In this document: positions 33,813 to 42,074 of the stretch, piece after piece
How the letters are laid out: every line of letters begins with the position of its first letter
Numbering within the stretch: the stretch's first letter is position 1
Assembly (NCBI RefSeq): GCF_010731675.1
Contig: NZ_AP022584.1
Coordinates: 806,001-870,000 of the forward strand
Reading direction: 5' to 3'
Length of the DNA stretch: 64,000 nt
DNA from: Mycobacterium marseillense
GTDB lineage: Bacteria; Actinomycetota; Actinomycetes; Mycobacteriales; Mycobacteriaceae
Position numbers and translations under genes: made by a program
The notes under the pieces: generated by a model
Told to the model about the DNA's origin: nothing
Database searches by the model: none
The model's input: only the letters and a program-made list of their open reading frames with translations

Positions 33813-34370
33813 GTGAACTCGTTTCGGATGTATTCGTCTGTGGCGCTCGCGGCCTGCGCCGCGGCAACCGTTCTCCTGCTCGCTGGATCGGGCACGGCAA
33901 ACGCGGCCGGCTCGTGCCCAACCGCGGCACCGCAAAATGGTGGAGCGCCCGACTGGACCCTGGCCGGGAACACGGGGAGCGTCGCGGTCACCGGGTCCAC
34001 CGATACGACGGCCCCGCGGGTGACTGTGACGGCACCGTTTGCCGTGACCCAGACCCAGGTGCATACGCTGCACGCCGGAGATGGGCCCGTAGTGTCGAGC
34101 ACCGCCAAGGTCTCGGTCTGCTATATGGGCGTCAATGGACGTGACGGGTCGGTGTTCGACAGCAGCTACGAACGCGGCGCCGCCGTTGACTTCCCGCTCA
34201 CCGGAGTCGTGCCGGGCTTCCAGAAGGCCATCGCGGGACAAAAGGTCGGATCCACGGTCGCCGTCGCGATGGTCCCCGCGGACGGCTACCCGCAAGGTCA
34301 GCCCAGCGCCGGGATCCGGCCGGGCGACACGCTGGTTTTCGCGATCAAGATCCTCAGCGCATCGGGCTAG
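33813..34370 (+). CDS. secreted FKBP-type peptidyl-prolyl isomerase
   Basis: A 185-residue exported prolyl isomerase. The signal peptide MNSFRMYSSVALAACAAATV precedes LLLAGSGTANA. After an Ala/Thr linker the FKBP core has VHTLHAGDGPVVSSTAKVSVCYMGV, GSVFDSSYERG (the conserved xFDSS), FPLTGVVPGFQKAIAGQKVGS and ADGYPQGQPSAGIRPGDTLVFAIKIL, the typical FKBP active-site strands. GTG 33813 is chosen because TAGCGT (33800-33805) is a -10 placed 7 nt before it, predicting a leaderless mRNA. A GTG at 33804 is an alternative. It catalyses folding of exported proteins in the envelope. Confidence 0.9.
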   Translation: MNSFRMYSSVALAACAAATVLLLAGSGTANAAGSCPTAAPQNGGAPDWTLAGNTGSVAVTGSTDTTAPRVTVTAPFAVTQTQVHTLHAGDGPVVSSTAKVSVCYMGVNGRDGSVFDSSYERGAAVDFPLTGVVPGFQKAIAGQKVGSTVAVAMVPADGYPQGQPSAGIRPGDTLVFAIKILSASG

Positions 34371-34399
34371 CCGGCCCGCCAAATACCCTGCGCCGCCGA

Positions 34400-34843
34400 T
34401 TAATTACCCAACGGCGCGAACATCAGCGCGGGATCGATGCCGAGTTGCTGCGCGACGTGGGCGGTGTCCCAATACTCCCGCCAATGGGTGATCGCACCGT
34501 CGCGAACCTCGAAAATCGCTGTGACATAGAACGTGACGGTCACGCCATTCATCGAGTTCACGTCGACTCGCTCGACGATGACGGTGTCGCCGTCCGACAC
34601 GATCGTGCGGATCTCACTGCCCTCGACCATGCCGGTTGACAGCGTGTTGTGCTTCTCGAGTTCCGCGCGCGCCGCGTTACGCCCCCGGACGACCGGAGAC
34701 AGCGGAACGTGGAGTTGCCACGCGAAGTCGTCGGCCATGAGCGCGGTCATCGCGTCGATGTCCATGCTCTCGCCGTAAGCAGCATGTATAAAATCGACCA
34801 CGATCTTCTCGTTGTCATTCTTGGTTGCAACACTTTTCGTCAT
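34400..34843 (-). CDS. SnoaL-like / limonene-epoxide hydrolase-like protein
   Basis: A 147-residue NTF2-fold protein. KIVVDFIHAAYGESMDIDAMTALMADDFAWQLHVPLSPVVRGR and ALITHWREYWDTAHVAQQLG fit the SnoaL/limonene-1,2-epoxide hydrolase group; length is like mycobacterial EphG. The Asp-Arg-Asp catalytic set of the hydrolase is not fully certain in this read. It is either a small epoxide hydrolase or a steroid-isomerase-like protein. The gene lies convergent with the secreted FKBP gene 29 bp away and divergent from the Tat-signal protein gene. No other pathway genes are near. Confidence 0.75.
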   Translation of the reverse strand: MTKSVATKNDNEKIVVDFIHAAYGESMDIDAMTALMADDFAWQLHVPLSPVVRGRNAARAELEKHNTLSTGMVEGSEIRTIVSDGDTVIVERVDVNSMNGVTVTFYVTAIFEVRDGAITHWREYWDTAHVAQQLGIDPALMFAPLGN

Positions 34844-35017
34844 CTCATCGTCCTTTAGGGGGGATTGCAGTTCGCTATTGGTCGAACTGTAGATGGCCGC
34901 GCCCGTCGGCGTTCCCGCTTCGCGCGATTCGCGAAGGTATACGAAGCGCTTAACGCGCCGACTCGTCGCCGTCCCGTAACGCGCCGCTGCGGGCTACGCT
35001 GCGGTGAGTACCTATCG

Positions 35018-35677
35018 ATGAAGGCGCTCGCCTGGCATCGACTGCCAGAAAGGACAGATCCTTTGGCGGAGATCTTCAACAGGACCGTTTCCCGCCGCGC
35101 ATTCGTGCGTGGTGTTGGTTTGTCGGTGCCCGTCGTCGGTATCGTTGCGTTCGCCGCACCGCAGGCGCTGGCGTCGCCTCCGGGCTGCGACGATCCGTCC
35201 GGAATGGTCGACAATTGCGCGGTCCAACTGCCGGAAGAGTTCACTTCGACCAGTTTCAGCACGACGGCCATAGCCGGTGGGACAAACTACTCGATTCTGT
35301 TCAGCACGAAGATCTCGTCCGGGCCGCTGGTGCCGAAGGGCGCCACTGGGTACAGGATTCGCAGCACCAGCGTGGCGGGCCAAAAGCAGGATGGCACCCC
35401 GTTCTCCCTCAAGCCGGCGATCGGTGAGGCAGGACCGCGGGTCCTCGGCGCCCGCTCCGCCTCTTCTTTGGGGTTTAGCCTGGATGTGGTGTGGAGCGGG
35501 GGTCAGTTGGTGCGGAGCTTCGATTACACCTACGACGTCGCTTTCCTGAACGGTCTCACCGAGATCCAGACGTGCACGTACATGACGACGATGACGCTCG
35601 CCGACAACGGCCTGACGCTGGGCGGCGTCGGCTCGGTCACGTTCTCCCCGCCGAGGCTCACCGTCTGCGCCGGCTGA
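35018..35677 (+). CDS. secreted Tat-type protein of unknown function
   Basis: A 219-residue exported protein. It has a twin-arginine signal, SRRAFVRGVGLSVPVVGIV, and cleavage near ALA in the APQALASP stretch. The mature part is beta-rich: ITKISSGPLVPKGATGYRIRSTS-like strands, then GGQLVRSFDYTYDVAFLNGLTEIQTCTYMTTMTLADNG. I know no function. The start at ATG 35018 puts the RR motif near the N-terminus; the open frame extends upstream to 34865 with no good start. No obvious partner sits beside it. Confidence 0.75.
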   Translation: MKALAWHRLPERTDPLAEIFNRTVSRRAFVRGVGLSVPVVGIVAFAAPQALASPPGCDDPSGMVDNCAVQLPEEFTSTSFSTTAIAGGTNYSILFSTKISSGPLVPKGATGYRIRSTSVAGQKQDGTPFSLKPAIGEAGPRVLGARSASSLGFSLDVVWSGGQLVRSFDYTYDVAFLNGLTEIQTCTYMTTMTLADNGLTLGGVGSVTFSPPRLTVCAG

Positions 35678-35707
35678 GCGGGGCGCTGGCCGCGGGCCGG
35701 GGCGCGT

Positions 35708-36469
35708 TCAGACCTGGTTGAATCCGCCGTCGGCGGTCAGCGTGGACCCGGTGGTGAAGCTGGACAGATCGCTCGCCAAAAAGACTGCGGCATTGGCGAT
35801 CTCGACGGGATCGGCGAAGCGGCCCAACGGGATGGTGGCGATGCGGCCGGCGCGGAACTCGTCGATCGAGGCGTCTGGGTCGGTTTGCGCGGCCAGCGTA
35901 TCGCTTCCCGGCGTGGCGGTGGAGCCGGCGACGATGACGTTGACCCGGATGTTGCGGCCGGCAAGCTCGTTGGCCCAGGCGCGGGCCAGCGACCGGACGG
36001 CGGCCTTGGTGGCGGCGTAGATGCTCAGTCCGGCGCGGCCGCGGTCGGCGGTGGTGGAGCCCGTCAGGATGACGGAGGCGCCGTCGTTGAGCAGCGGCAG
36101 CGCCTTCTGGACGGTGTACACGACCCCCTTGACGTTGGTGGTCAGCAGTGCGTCGAGGTCATCGTCGGTAATCTCCCCCAGCGGCGCCACCCTGGTCGAC
36201 CCGGCGTTGGCCATGACGATGTCGAGGCCCTGACCGGCGGACGCGACTCGCGCGTAGAGCCGATCCAGGTCCTTCGGCGTCCCGACGTCGCCGGCCACGG
36301 CGATTGCCCTCGACCCCAATTCCCTTGCCGCGGTGTCCAGTTCGGCTTGACGACGGCCGGTGATGAACACCCGTTCGGCGCCTTCGGCGAGGAAGCGCTC
36401 GGCGATGGCCAGCCCGATCCCGGAATTGGCGCCGGTGATGACCGCGGTCTTGTGGTCGAGTAGTCCCAT
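35708..36469 (-). CDS. short-chain dehydrogenase/reductase
   Basis: A 253-residue NAD(P)-dependent SDR. The cofactor motif TGANSGIG opens the Rossmann fold, followed by VMANAG and the catalytic set: Ser in LTGSTTADRG and Tyr-x3-Lys in YAATKAAVRSL. The C-terminal AVFLASDLSSFTTGSTLTADGGF is the classical SDR end. Substrate is unknown. It lies next to a lipocalin-like gene and a sulfolipid-addressing-type membrane gene, which are unrelated. The start ATG 36469 gives a normal length; an upstream in-frame region to 36507 exists in another frame only. Confidence 0.93.
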   Translation of the reverse strand: MGLLDHKTAVITGANSGIGLAIAERFLAEGAERVFITGRRQAELDTAARELGSRAIAVAGDVGTPKDLDRLYARVASAGQGLDIVMANAGSTRVAPLGEITDDDLDALLTTNVKGVVYTVQKALPLLNDGASVILTGSTTADRGRAGLSIYAATKAAVRSLARAWANELAGRNIRVNVIVAGSTATPGSDTLAAQTDPDASIDEFRAGRIATIPLGRFADPVEIANAAVFLASDLSSFTTGSTLTADGGFNQV

Positions 36470-36533
36470 TCAGTTCTCCTGATATCGGCGAGGCGTCGGT
36501 GGGCCAAGCGCTCGAGTTCTTTTGGGAGTCATG

Positions 36534-37001
36534 TCATTCGGGGTTCTTGGCTCGCTGCCAGAGCAAGCGGCCGTGGCGCGGTCTTCCCTTGATGACGACG
36601 GGCTCGGCGGGGCTCAGTTCCAGGCGCCCGTCGCCGGCCTTGGCGGCGCGGTATTGCGTCCCGCCGACCCAGTTCGGCAAGAGGCTGACGTCGACGTGGT
36701 GCGCGATCACCCCGTTGTCGAGCACGCTGTACGGTCCGGCGTATGCCAGATATCCCTTAGCCGCCGCGACCAATTCGCTGGCGTCGGCTATCTGGAGGTC
36801 ACCACGCGTGAACGGCGCGCGGTCCGCGCGCATGATCTGGGCGGACATGTATCCGTCGGCGGTGTACATGATGATGCCGCGGGCGTCGGGACCCAACGGG
36901 TAGCGCGGGTTCGAGCCGTCCGGATCAGAGCTTTGGTAAGACTCCAACGCCCAAGCCCCGACGAGGTATTCGCGAAGCTCCTGCGGTGTCAGCGTGGTCA
37001 T
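36534..37001 (-). CDS. lipocalin-like domain protein
   Basis: A 155-residue protein matching the lipocalin-like family (PF13924 pattern). It has VGAWALESYQSSDPDGSNPRYPLGPDARGIIMYTADGYMSAQIM, a typical Trp-containing strand, then AKGYLAYAGPYSVLDNGVIAHHVDVSLLPNWVG and RLELSPAEPVVIKG. Function is generally ligand binding or cyclase-like; the exact role is unknown. The start at ATG 37001 begins MTTLTPQELREYLVG; the frame is open to 37244 but lacks homology there. It is followed 64 bp later on the same strand by the SDR gene, possibly in one operon. Confidence 0.8.
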   Translation of the reverse strand: MTTLTPQELREYLVGAWALESYQSSDPDGSNPRYPLGPDARGIIMYTADGYMSAQIMRADRAPFTRGDLQIADASELVAAAKGYLAYAGPYSVLDNGVIAHHVDVSLLPNWVGGTQYRAAKAGDGRLELSPAEPVVIKGRPRHGRLLWQRAKNPE

Positions 37002-37264
37002 CGGTGGCGCACCTCCGGATTCGATGTCTGAATGCGTCAGCCGCATCGCCGACACCTCGATAATGCCTCTCATCCCACGCGCTGAGGCCATCGCCCCTGC
37101 GTGATCATGGCTCAGCGCGCGCAACGGCGGCCTCGGCCGACCCCCGCTTCCGTCTGACTCGTATTGTCTGCAGCATGATCGCCGCTTTGATCGTGTCGTC
37201 CTGGTCAGTGCCCAGACGCTTCCAAGCACCCGGCGATTCCGCACGCTAGGCCCGGTACAGCCGC

Positions 37265-37948
37265 GTGGCAGCCCTGATACTTGCCCTTGCGGGCCTGGCG
37301 TTCCTCGATTCGCTCAACGTGCTCAACGTGGGTGTTGTCTCGGCGGTCATCTTCGACAGTCGACTCGGCCGCCGCTCCCCCATCCCGGGCGCCTTGAGCT
37401 TCGTCGCGGGCGTGTTTGCCGTGACGACCACCTTCGGCCTGTGCACGGTGCTGGGCATCAGCTTCATCACCCAGGCACTCGATTTCCACATCACGCCGGC
37501 CATCCGGTTTCGTGGCGAACTGCTCCTGGGAATCGTGCTGATCGGCTTGGCGTATTTCCCGCTGACCGCGCAATCGTCGGCTCCCGGCTGGGCGATGGCG
37601 GCCATGCGCAAACGCCCGTGGCTACTCGGATTCCTCGGGCTGGCGGTGGGAAGCGGACAAGCGCCGACGGCGGTGCCCTACCTCACCGGCCTGGCCATGC
37701 TGGCCGCCCTGCATCCGCGGCCACCGCTGTGGCCGCTGATCATCATCGCCTACTGCGCCATCGCGATAACGCCGCCGCTGGCGATCCTGGCGCTGTCGAT
37801 GCGACGAACGGTGCGGGCCATGCGCATTCAGCGGGGACTGGTACGCGTGCTCACCCGCTACGGTCCGATGTCGGTGCGGCTGTTGTTTCTCGTTTTCGGA
37901 GTCGGCCTCATCGCCGACGCGTTCGTCAATCACAGCGCCCTCTGGTGA
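37265..37948 (+). CDS. GAP/Sap family membrane protein
   Basis: A 227-residue polytopic membrane protein. It has six hydrophobic segments: ALILALAGLAFLDSLNVLNVG, LSFVAGVFAVTTTFGLCTV, LLGIVLIGLAYFPL, WLLGFLGLAVGSGQAPTAV, LWPLIIIAYCAIAITPPLAIL and LLFLVFGVGLIADAF. The DSLNVLNVG and GSGQAPTAVPY parts match the GAP/Sap (sulfolipid-1-addressing) group of the LysE superfamily, which transports polar lipids or lipid intermediates. Substrate is unknown here. GTG 37265 is the start. The methyltransferase gene follows on the same strand after 51 bp. Confidence 0.85.
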   Translation: MAALILALAGLAFLDSLNVLNVGVVSAVIFDSRLGRRSPIPGALSFVAGVFAVTTTFGLCTVLGISFITQALDFHITPAIRFRGELLLGIVLIGLAYFPLTAQSSAPGWAMAAMRKRPWLLGFLGLAVGSGQAPTAVPYLTGLAMLAALHPRPPLWPLIIIAYCAIAITPPLAILALSMRRTVRAMRIQRGLVRVLTRYGPMSVRLLFLVFGVGLIADAFVNHSALW

Positions 37949-37986
37949 GTGCAGTCCTTTCTCACGTTCTGCATAGCGAGCTGGAT

Positions 37987-37992
37987 TACCTT
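37987..37992 (+). promoter_or_regulatory. -10 element for methyltransferase gene
   Basis: TACCTT fits TANNNT and lies 7 nt before GTG 38000, so the transcript is predicted to be leaderless. Confidence 0.4.
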
Positions 37993-37999
37993 GTCGCGT

Positions 38000-38767
38000 G
38001 TGACTGATCGTCAAGCGCGCGCAATGTCGTTCGGATCGATCGCCGAGGACTACGACAGCCTGCGGCCGCAGGCGCCGCAGCAGGCGGTGGACTGGTTGAT
38101 GCCGTCTGGGTGTGAGGTGGCCGTCGACCTGGGCGCGGGCACGGGCCTGTTCACTCGCACACTCGTCGGCAGGGCGGCGCACGTCATCGCCGTCGAGCCC
38201 GACGCCCGGATGCGCGCTGTCCTGGCCGACCGGTCCCCCGGCGTCCGCGTCCTGGAGGGCAGCGGTGAGTCGATCCCACTCCCCGACCGTGCCGCGGATG
38301 CGGTGTTCGTCTCGGCGGCGTGGCACTGGATGGACCCCGAGCGGGCGGTTCCGGAAATCGGGCGGGTGCTTCGCGACGGCGGACGGTTCGGGCTCATTTG
38401 GACCAGCCGAGATCGCGACGTGGACTGGATCCGCGACCTCGACCTGTTGCCCGGCGACGATGCGACCGAGGCGGATGCTCCCGCCCGGTTCCGCCGGCTC
38501 CACGAAGACGTCGCGCTGCCCGATCCGCAGATCTTTCACCACGTTGCCCGCGAGGCGTTCAGGTTCGTGCGCACGATGCGGGTCGACGACGTCGTCGCGA
38601 TGCTGGGCACCTACAGCAGGATCATCACCGCATCTCCCGATGACCGCGAACGCCGGCTCGCCAATGCCCGCGCCGCGCTGCGCGAGCGCTTCGGAGCGGC
38701 GGACGCGATCGACGTCCCCATGCAGTCCCGCTGCTGGCGCGCCGACCGGATGGCCCGCGGCTCTTAG
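38000..38767 (+). CDS. class I SAM-dependent methyltransferase
   Basis: A 255-residue methyltransferase. Motif I is VAVDLGAGTGLFTRTL; motif II is in VIAVEPDARM; motif III lies in ADAVFVSAAWHWMDPERAVPEIGRVLRDGGRFGLIW, the AWHWM type common in small-molecule enzymes. The N-terminal AMSFGSIAEDYDSLRP is typical. Substrate is unknown. GTG 38000 is used and is supported by a leaderless-type -10. The stop overlaps the end of the M42 peptidase gene (convergent pair), so no room is left for a terminator between them. Confidence 0.9.
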   Translation: MTDRQARAMSFGSIAEDYDSLRPQAPQQAVDWLMPSGCEVAVDLGAGTGLFTRTLVGRAAHVIAVEPDARMRAVLADRSPGVRVLEGSGESIPLPDRAADAVFVSAAWHWMDPERAVPEIGRVLRDGGRFGLIWTSRDRDVDWIRDLDLLPGDDATEADAPARFRRLHEDVALPDPQIFHHVAREAFRFVRTMRVDDVVAMLGTYSRIITASPDDRERRLANARAALRERFGAADAIDVPMQSRCWRADRMARGS

Positions 38768-39981
38768 GCCTGGGGTCCCTCCGAGGGTGGCCAGGGTGTC
38801 CCGGGTGACGCCTCGCCGGGGCTTTCGTAATCGCCGCGAGACAGCGGCACCCACCGCTCGCTGGGTGCGGGCTGCTTCGACGAGGGAAAGTCGCGCAGAC
38901 GGCCCGTCGGCTTGGCGTCCCACTTGGCGAACGTCAACGGCGTCTGCAGCCAGCAGTGCAAGAGGTTGTAGGCGGCTTCCAGCGAATCGATGTGGGTGCG
39001 TTCCCAGCCGTGGCTGCCGTCGAGCCCGAAGCCGACGAGTGCCGCGCGGGTGTTCGCGCCCGCCTCGATCGCCGCGGCGGCATCGGAGCGGTAGTAGCGA
39101 AAGATGTCGCGGGCGAACGGGATTCCCTGCTCCTGGGCGAGCCGGCAGAGCTTCCGGGTCAGGTGGTAGTCGAACGGCCCGTGCATGTCGGCCATGGGGA
39201 TCGTCACGCCGTCCTCGAGCGAGTGCTGCCCGGGTGCGCACACCGCGTTGTCCACCGACACCAACTCGGCGACATCGGCGGGCAGCCCGTGGCTCGCCCC
39301 GTGGCCGACCTCCTCGGTGATGGTGACCAGGATCGTGGTGCGGTGCGGCAGCACCACCTTGTTCTCGGAGAAGTTCTTGGCCAGTGCCAGTGCGATCGCT
39401 ACACCCGCCTTTCCGTCCAGATGACGGGAGACGATGAAGCCGTCGGCGGTGAGTTCGGGGCTGGTGATCAACGCCACGAAATCACCGACCTGCAGGCCGA
39501 GCCGAACCAGGTCGTCGCGCGTCGACACCCTGCGGTCGATGCGAACCTCGACGTGTTCCCAGTCGGTGGGTTGGGTGTCGATCTCGTCGCCGAACGCATG
39601 ACCGCTGGACTTGAGCGGCATGACCGTGCCGGTGATGAACTCGTCGGGGTCGTCGATGAAGATGCGAACGCGCGCCCCCGCGGCGAACCGGGCCGAGAAG
39701 GTGCCGACCGGGACCAGTTCCAGGCGGCCATTGTCCTTGAGGTTGCGGATCATGCAGCCGATGGTGTCCGAGTGAACCACCAGCGCCCGGTCGGTGGTCG
39801 CCGACTCCCCCGGCAGTTCCGCGGTCAGTGCCCCGCGCCGGGTCAGCGTAAATGGCACGCCGAAGTCGTCGAGGATGTCGCCGATCACCTGCATCACCGC
39901 GTCCGTGCGCCCCGACGGACTCGGGGTCTGCAGCAGCGCGAGCAACGTGTCGATCATCCACGTGCGGTCGGCCTCGGCCAT
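38764..39981 (-). CDS. M42 family metallopeptidase, similar to osmoprotectant NAGGN-system peptidases
   Basis: A 405-residue aminopeptidase-like zinc enzyme. H in VVHSDTIGCM, D in RHLDGKAGVAIALA, the EE pair in TILVTITEEVGHGASHG, and D in VSVDNAVC fit the M42 metal set, with H near the end in GSHGWERTH. It resembles the peptidases that accompany N-acetylglutaminylglutamine synthesis genes in other bacteria, but no ngg-type genes lie near, so that assignment is weak. Start ATG 39981 begins MAEADRTWMIDTLLALLQTP. The gene is convergent with the methyltransferase and downstream of the CitE-like gene. Confidence 0.8.
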   Translation of the reverse strand: MAEADRTWMIDTLLALLQTPSPSGRTDAVMQVIGDILDDFGVPFTLTRRGALTAELPGESATTDRALVVHSDTIGCMIRNLKDNGRLELVPVGTFSARFAAGARVRIFIDDPDEFITGTVMPLKSSGHAFGDEIDTQPTDWEHVEVRIDRRVSTRDDLVRLGLQVGDFVALITSPELTADGFIVSRHLDGKAGVAIALALAKNFSENKVVLPHRTTILVTITEEVGHGASHGLPADVAELVSVDNAVCAPGQHSLEDGVTIPMADMHGPFDYHLTRKLCRLAQEQGIPFARDIFRYYRSDAAAAIEAGANTRAALVGFGLDGSHGWERTHIDSLEAAYNLLHCWLQTPLTFAKWDAKPTGRLRDFPSSKQPAPSERWVPLSRGDYESPGEASPGTPWPPSEGPQA

Positions 39982-40081
39982 GGCCGCGGTCTGGCCCACC
40001 TGGTCTCCTCTCGAGTCGTCGGGAATCGCGTACAACCTACCGTGTGGCCCACCCCGATCGTCCGGCCCGGGCTAATCCGAG

Positions 40082-40975
40082 CTAGGAAGCGGTTTCCATC
40101 TTCGCGATCAAATCGGCCAGGGCGAGAATGCGCTGGGCGTCGCGCACGTGCAGGCTCTCGATCATCCGGCCGTCGACCGTGATGACGCTGGTGCCCGCGG
40201 CCTGCGCCTCCTCGTAGGCCGACACGACCTTGCGGGCGTCGTCCAGCTCCCTCTGCGACGGGCCGAACAGCTCGTTCGCCGGCGCGATCTGGGACGGGTG
40301 GATCAGGGTCTTGCCGTCGAATCCCATTTCGCGGCCGTGCTGGGCCTCGGCCCGGAAGCCGCCCTCATCGGTGATGTCGTTGAACACGCCATCCAAGATG
40401 ACCTTTCCGGCCGCCCTCGCGCCCAGCAGGGCCATGCCTAGCGCGGGGACGACGGGCGCGCGGCCGGGGACGTGCAGGCCGTGCAGCTCGTTGACGAGGT
40501 CGTTGGTGCCGACCACCAGTCCGGCCAGCCGATCGCTGGCCGACGCGACCTCCTCGGCCCGCAGAAATGCTCGCGGCGTTTCGATCATCACCCACAGCTG
40601 CAACGACTTCGGCGCCCCCAGCGTGTCGAGCGCGCCGGCCAGCGCCTGAACTTGTTGGCCCGTCTCGACTTTCGGCACCAGCACCCCGTCGGCGGCCGAT
40701 CCGGCCACCGCGGCCAAATCGTCGCCGTGCCATTCGGTGTCCAACCCGTTGATGCGCACCACGACCTCACGCGGCCGGTAGCTCTCCGACGAGATGGCCT
40801 CGCACACCGTCGCGCGCGATTCGGCCTTCGCGTCCGGACCGACGGCGTCTTCGAGGTCGAAGATCAGTACGTCCGCGGGTAGCGATTTACCCTTTTCCAG
40901 CGCTCGGGGCTTGTTGCCGGGCAGGTACAGGGCGGATCGGCGTGGGCGCAGGGTCGGTGCCATCAGGCGATTCAC
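40082..40975 (-). CDS. CitE/HpcH-type lyase
   Basis: A 297-residue TIM-barrel enzyme of the HpcH/HpaI-CitE family. Signature segments: RSALYLPGNKPRALEKGKSLPADVLIFDLEDAV at the N-terminus (R and EDAV metal site), VVVRINGLDTEWHGDDLAAV, WVMIETPRAFLRAEEVA (catalytic Glu), VVGTNDL and GFDGKTLIHPSQI. It acts on malyl-CoA, citramalyl-CoA or similar CoA esters in mycobacteria. GTG 40975 is used; ATG 40963 is an alternative. Upstream, the M42 gene begins 101 bp beyond. The C-terminus ends KMETAS. Confidence 0.88.
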   Translation of the reverse strand: MNRLMAPTLRPRRSALYLPGNKPRALEKGKSLPADVLIFDLEDAVGPDAKAESRATVCEAISSESYRPREVVVRINGLDTEWHGDDLAAVAGSAADGVLVPKVETGQQVQALAGALDTLGAPKSLQLWVMIETPRAFLRAEEVASASDRLAGLVVGTNDLVNELHGLHVPGRAPVVPALGMALLGARAAGKVILDGVFNDITDEGGFRAEAQHGREMGFDGKTLIHPSQIAPANELFGPSQRELDDARKVVSAYEEAQAAGTSVITVDGRMIESLHVRDAQRILALADLIAKMETAS

Positions 40976-41142
40976 TTCCTGTCGTCGAGTCGTGCGGGAA
41001 ACGGGGTCACCCGCATGTGGCGCGTGGTGACCGCGGCATAGCAGAAAGTACTCTTCGGTAGCGGTGGTCTAGTCGCGGGTGGCGGCCGCCCCGAGGGCCC
41101 GATCGGCCGGCGCGGCGGCCGAATCTTGGAAGGGGAAAGCGG

Positions 41143-42066
41143 ATGTCATCGATTGATTCGGCGCGGAGCGAGGGCGATAGCTGGGACCTGGCCTCCAGCG
41201 TGGGGGCGACCGCGACGATGGTGGCGGCCTCCCGGGCGCTTGCTTCCCGCGAGCCGGAGCCGCTACTCGACGATCGGTTCGCCGAGCCGCTGGTGCGGGC
41301 GGTCGGGCATCCTTTCTTCGTCCGGATGTTGGACGGCCAAATCCCGCTCGACACCGATGACTCGCCGATGACACTGCAACAGCGGCGCGAGCAGATGACG
41401 GTGCGGACCAGGTTCTTCGACGATTTCTTGCGCGCGGCGACGGCGGCCGGCGCACGCCAAGCCGTCATCCTGGCCGCCGGGCTCGATGCCCGGGCCTACC
41501 GGTTGTCGTGGCCCGCGGGCACCGTGGTTTTCGAGGTCGACCAGCCCGAGGTCATCGCCTTCAAGACCGACACGCTCGCCCAAATCGGTGCGGAACCTAC
41601 CGCCGAGCGCCGCACCGTCGCTATCGATTTACGCGATGATTGGCCAACCGCCCTGCGCGGCAGCGGGTTTGACACCGACACCCCCACCGCCTGGATCGCC
41701 GAAGGCCTACTGCCCTATCTGCCGCCGGAAGCCCAAGACAGGTTGCTGGACAACATCACCGCGCTCAGCGCCCCGGGCAGCCGGTTGGCCACCGAGAACA
41801 TCACCGACATGAGCGTGTTCACCGACGAGCGGGCCCGGGCGATGCGCAACAACTGGCGTCAGCACGGGCTCGACATCGACGTCGCCGAACTTGTCTGGCT
41901 CGGGGAGCGCCGTCCGGCCGCCGAGCACCTGTCCGCCACCGGGTGGAACGTCACCCGCCACCCCACCGAACAGGTTTATGCCGACTACGGTTTCGTGCTG
42001 CCCGACAACGAAATCCTCAAGCAATTCCGCCACGCCATCAGTTACCTCAGCGCCGAGCTGAGGTGA
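41143..42066 (+). CDS. LCM-type class I SAM methyltransferase (mycobacterial family)
   Basis: A 307-residue putative S-adenosylmethionine methyltransferase of the large mycobacterial family (PF04072). It has [39 protein letters not shown]-x-RFFDDFL, and the SAM site [33 protein letters not shown], followed by [20 protein letters not shown]. Acceptor is unknown; the family is usually linked to cell-wall or polyketide products. The start at ATG 41143 has GGAAGGGGAAAG upstream. It is transcribed toward the glucose-6-phosphate dehydrogenase gene, which is convergent 8 bp away. Confidence 0.92.
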   Translation: MSSIDSARSEGDSWDLASSVGATATMVAASRALASREPEPLLDDRFAEPLVRAVGHPFFVRMLDGQIPLDTDDSPMTLQQRREQMTVRTRFFDDFLRAATAAGARQAVILAAGLDARAYRLSWPAGTVVFEVDQPEVIAFKTDTLAQIGAEPTAERRTVAIDLRDDWPTALRGSGFDTDTPTAWIAEGLLPYLPPEAQDRLLDNITALSAPGSRLATENITDMSVFTDERARAMRNNWRQHGLDIDVAELVWLGERRPAAEHLSATGWNVTRHPTEQVYADYGFVLPDNEILKQFRHAISYLSAELR

Positions 42067-42074
42067 GCCCTGTG

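Noticed and set aside
37622..39241. 539-codon minus-strand frame across the methyltransferase and peptidase genes
   Set aside because: It overlaps two genes with clear motifs and shows none of its own.
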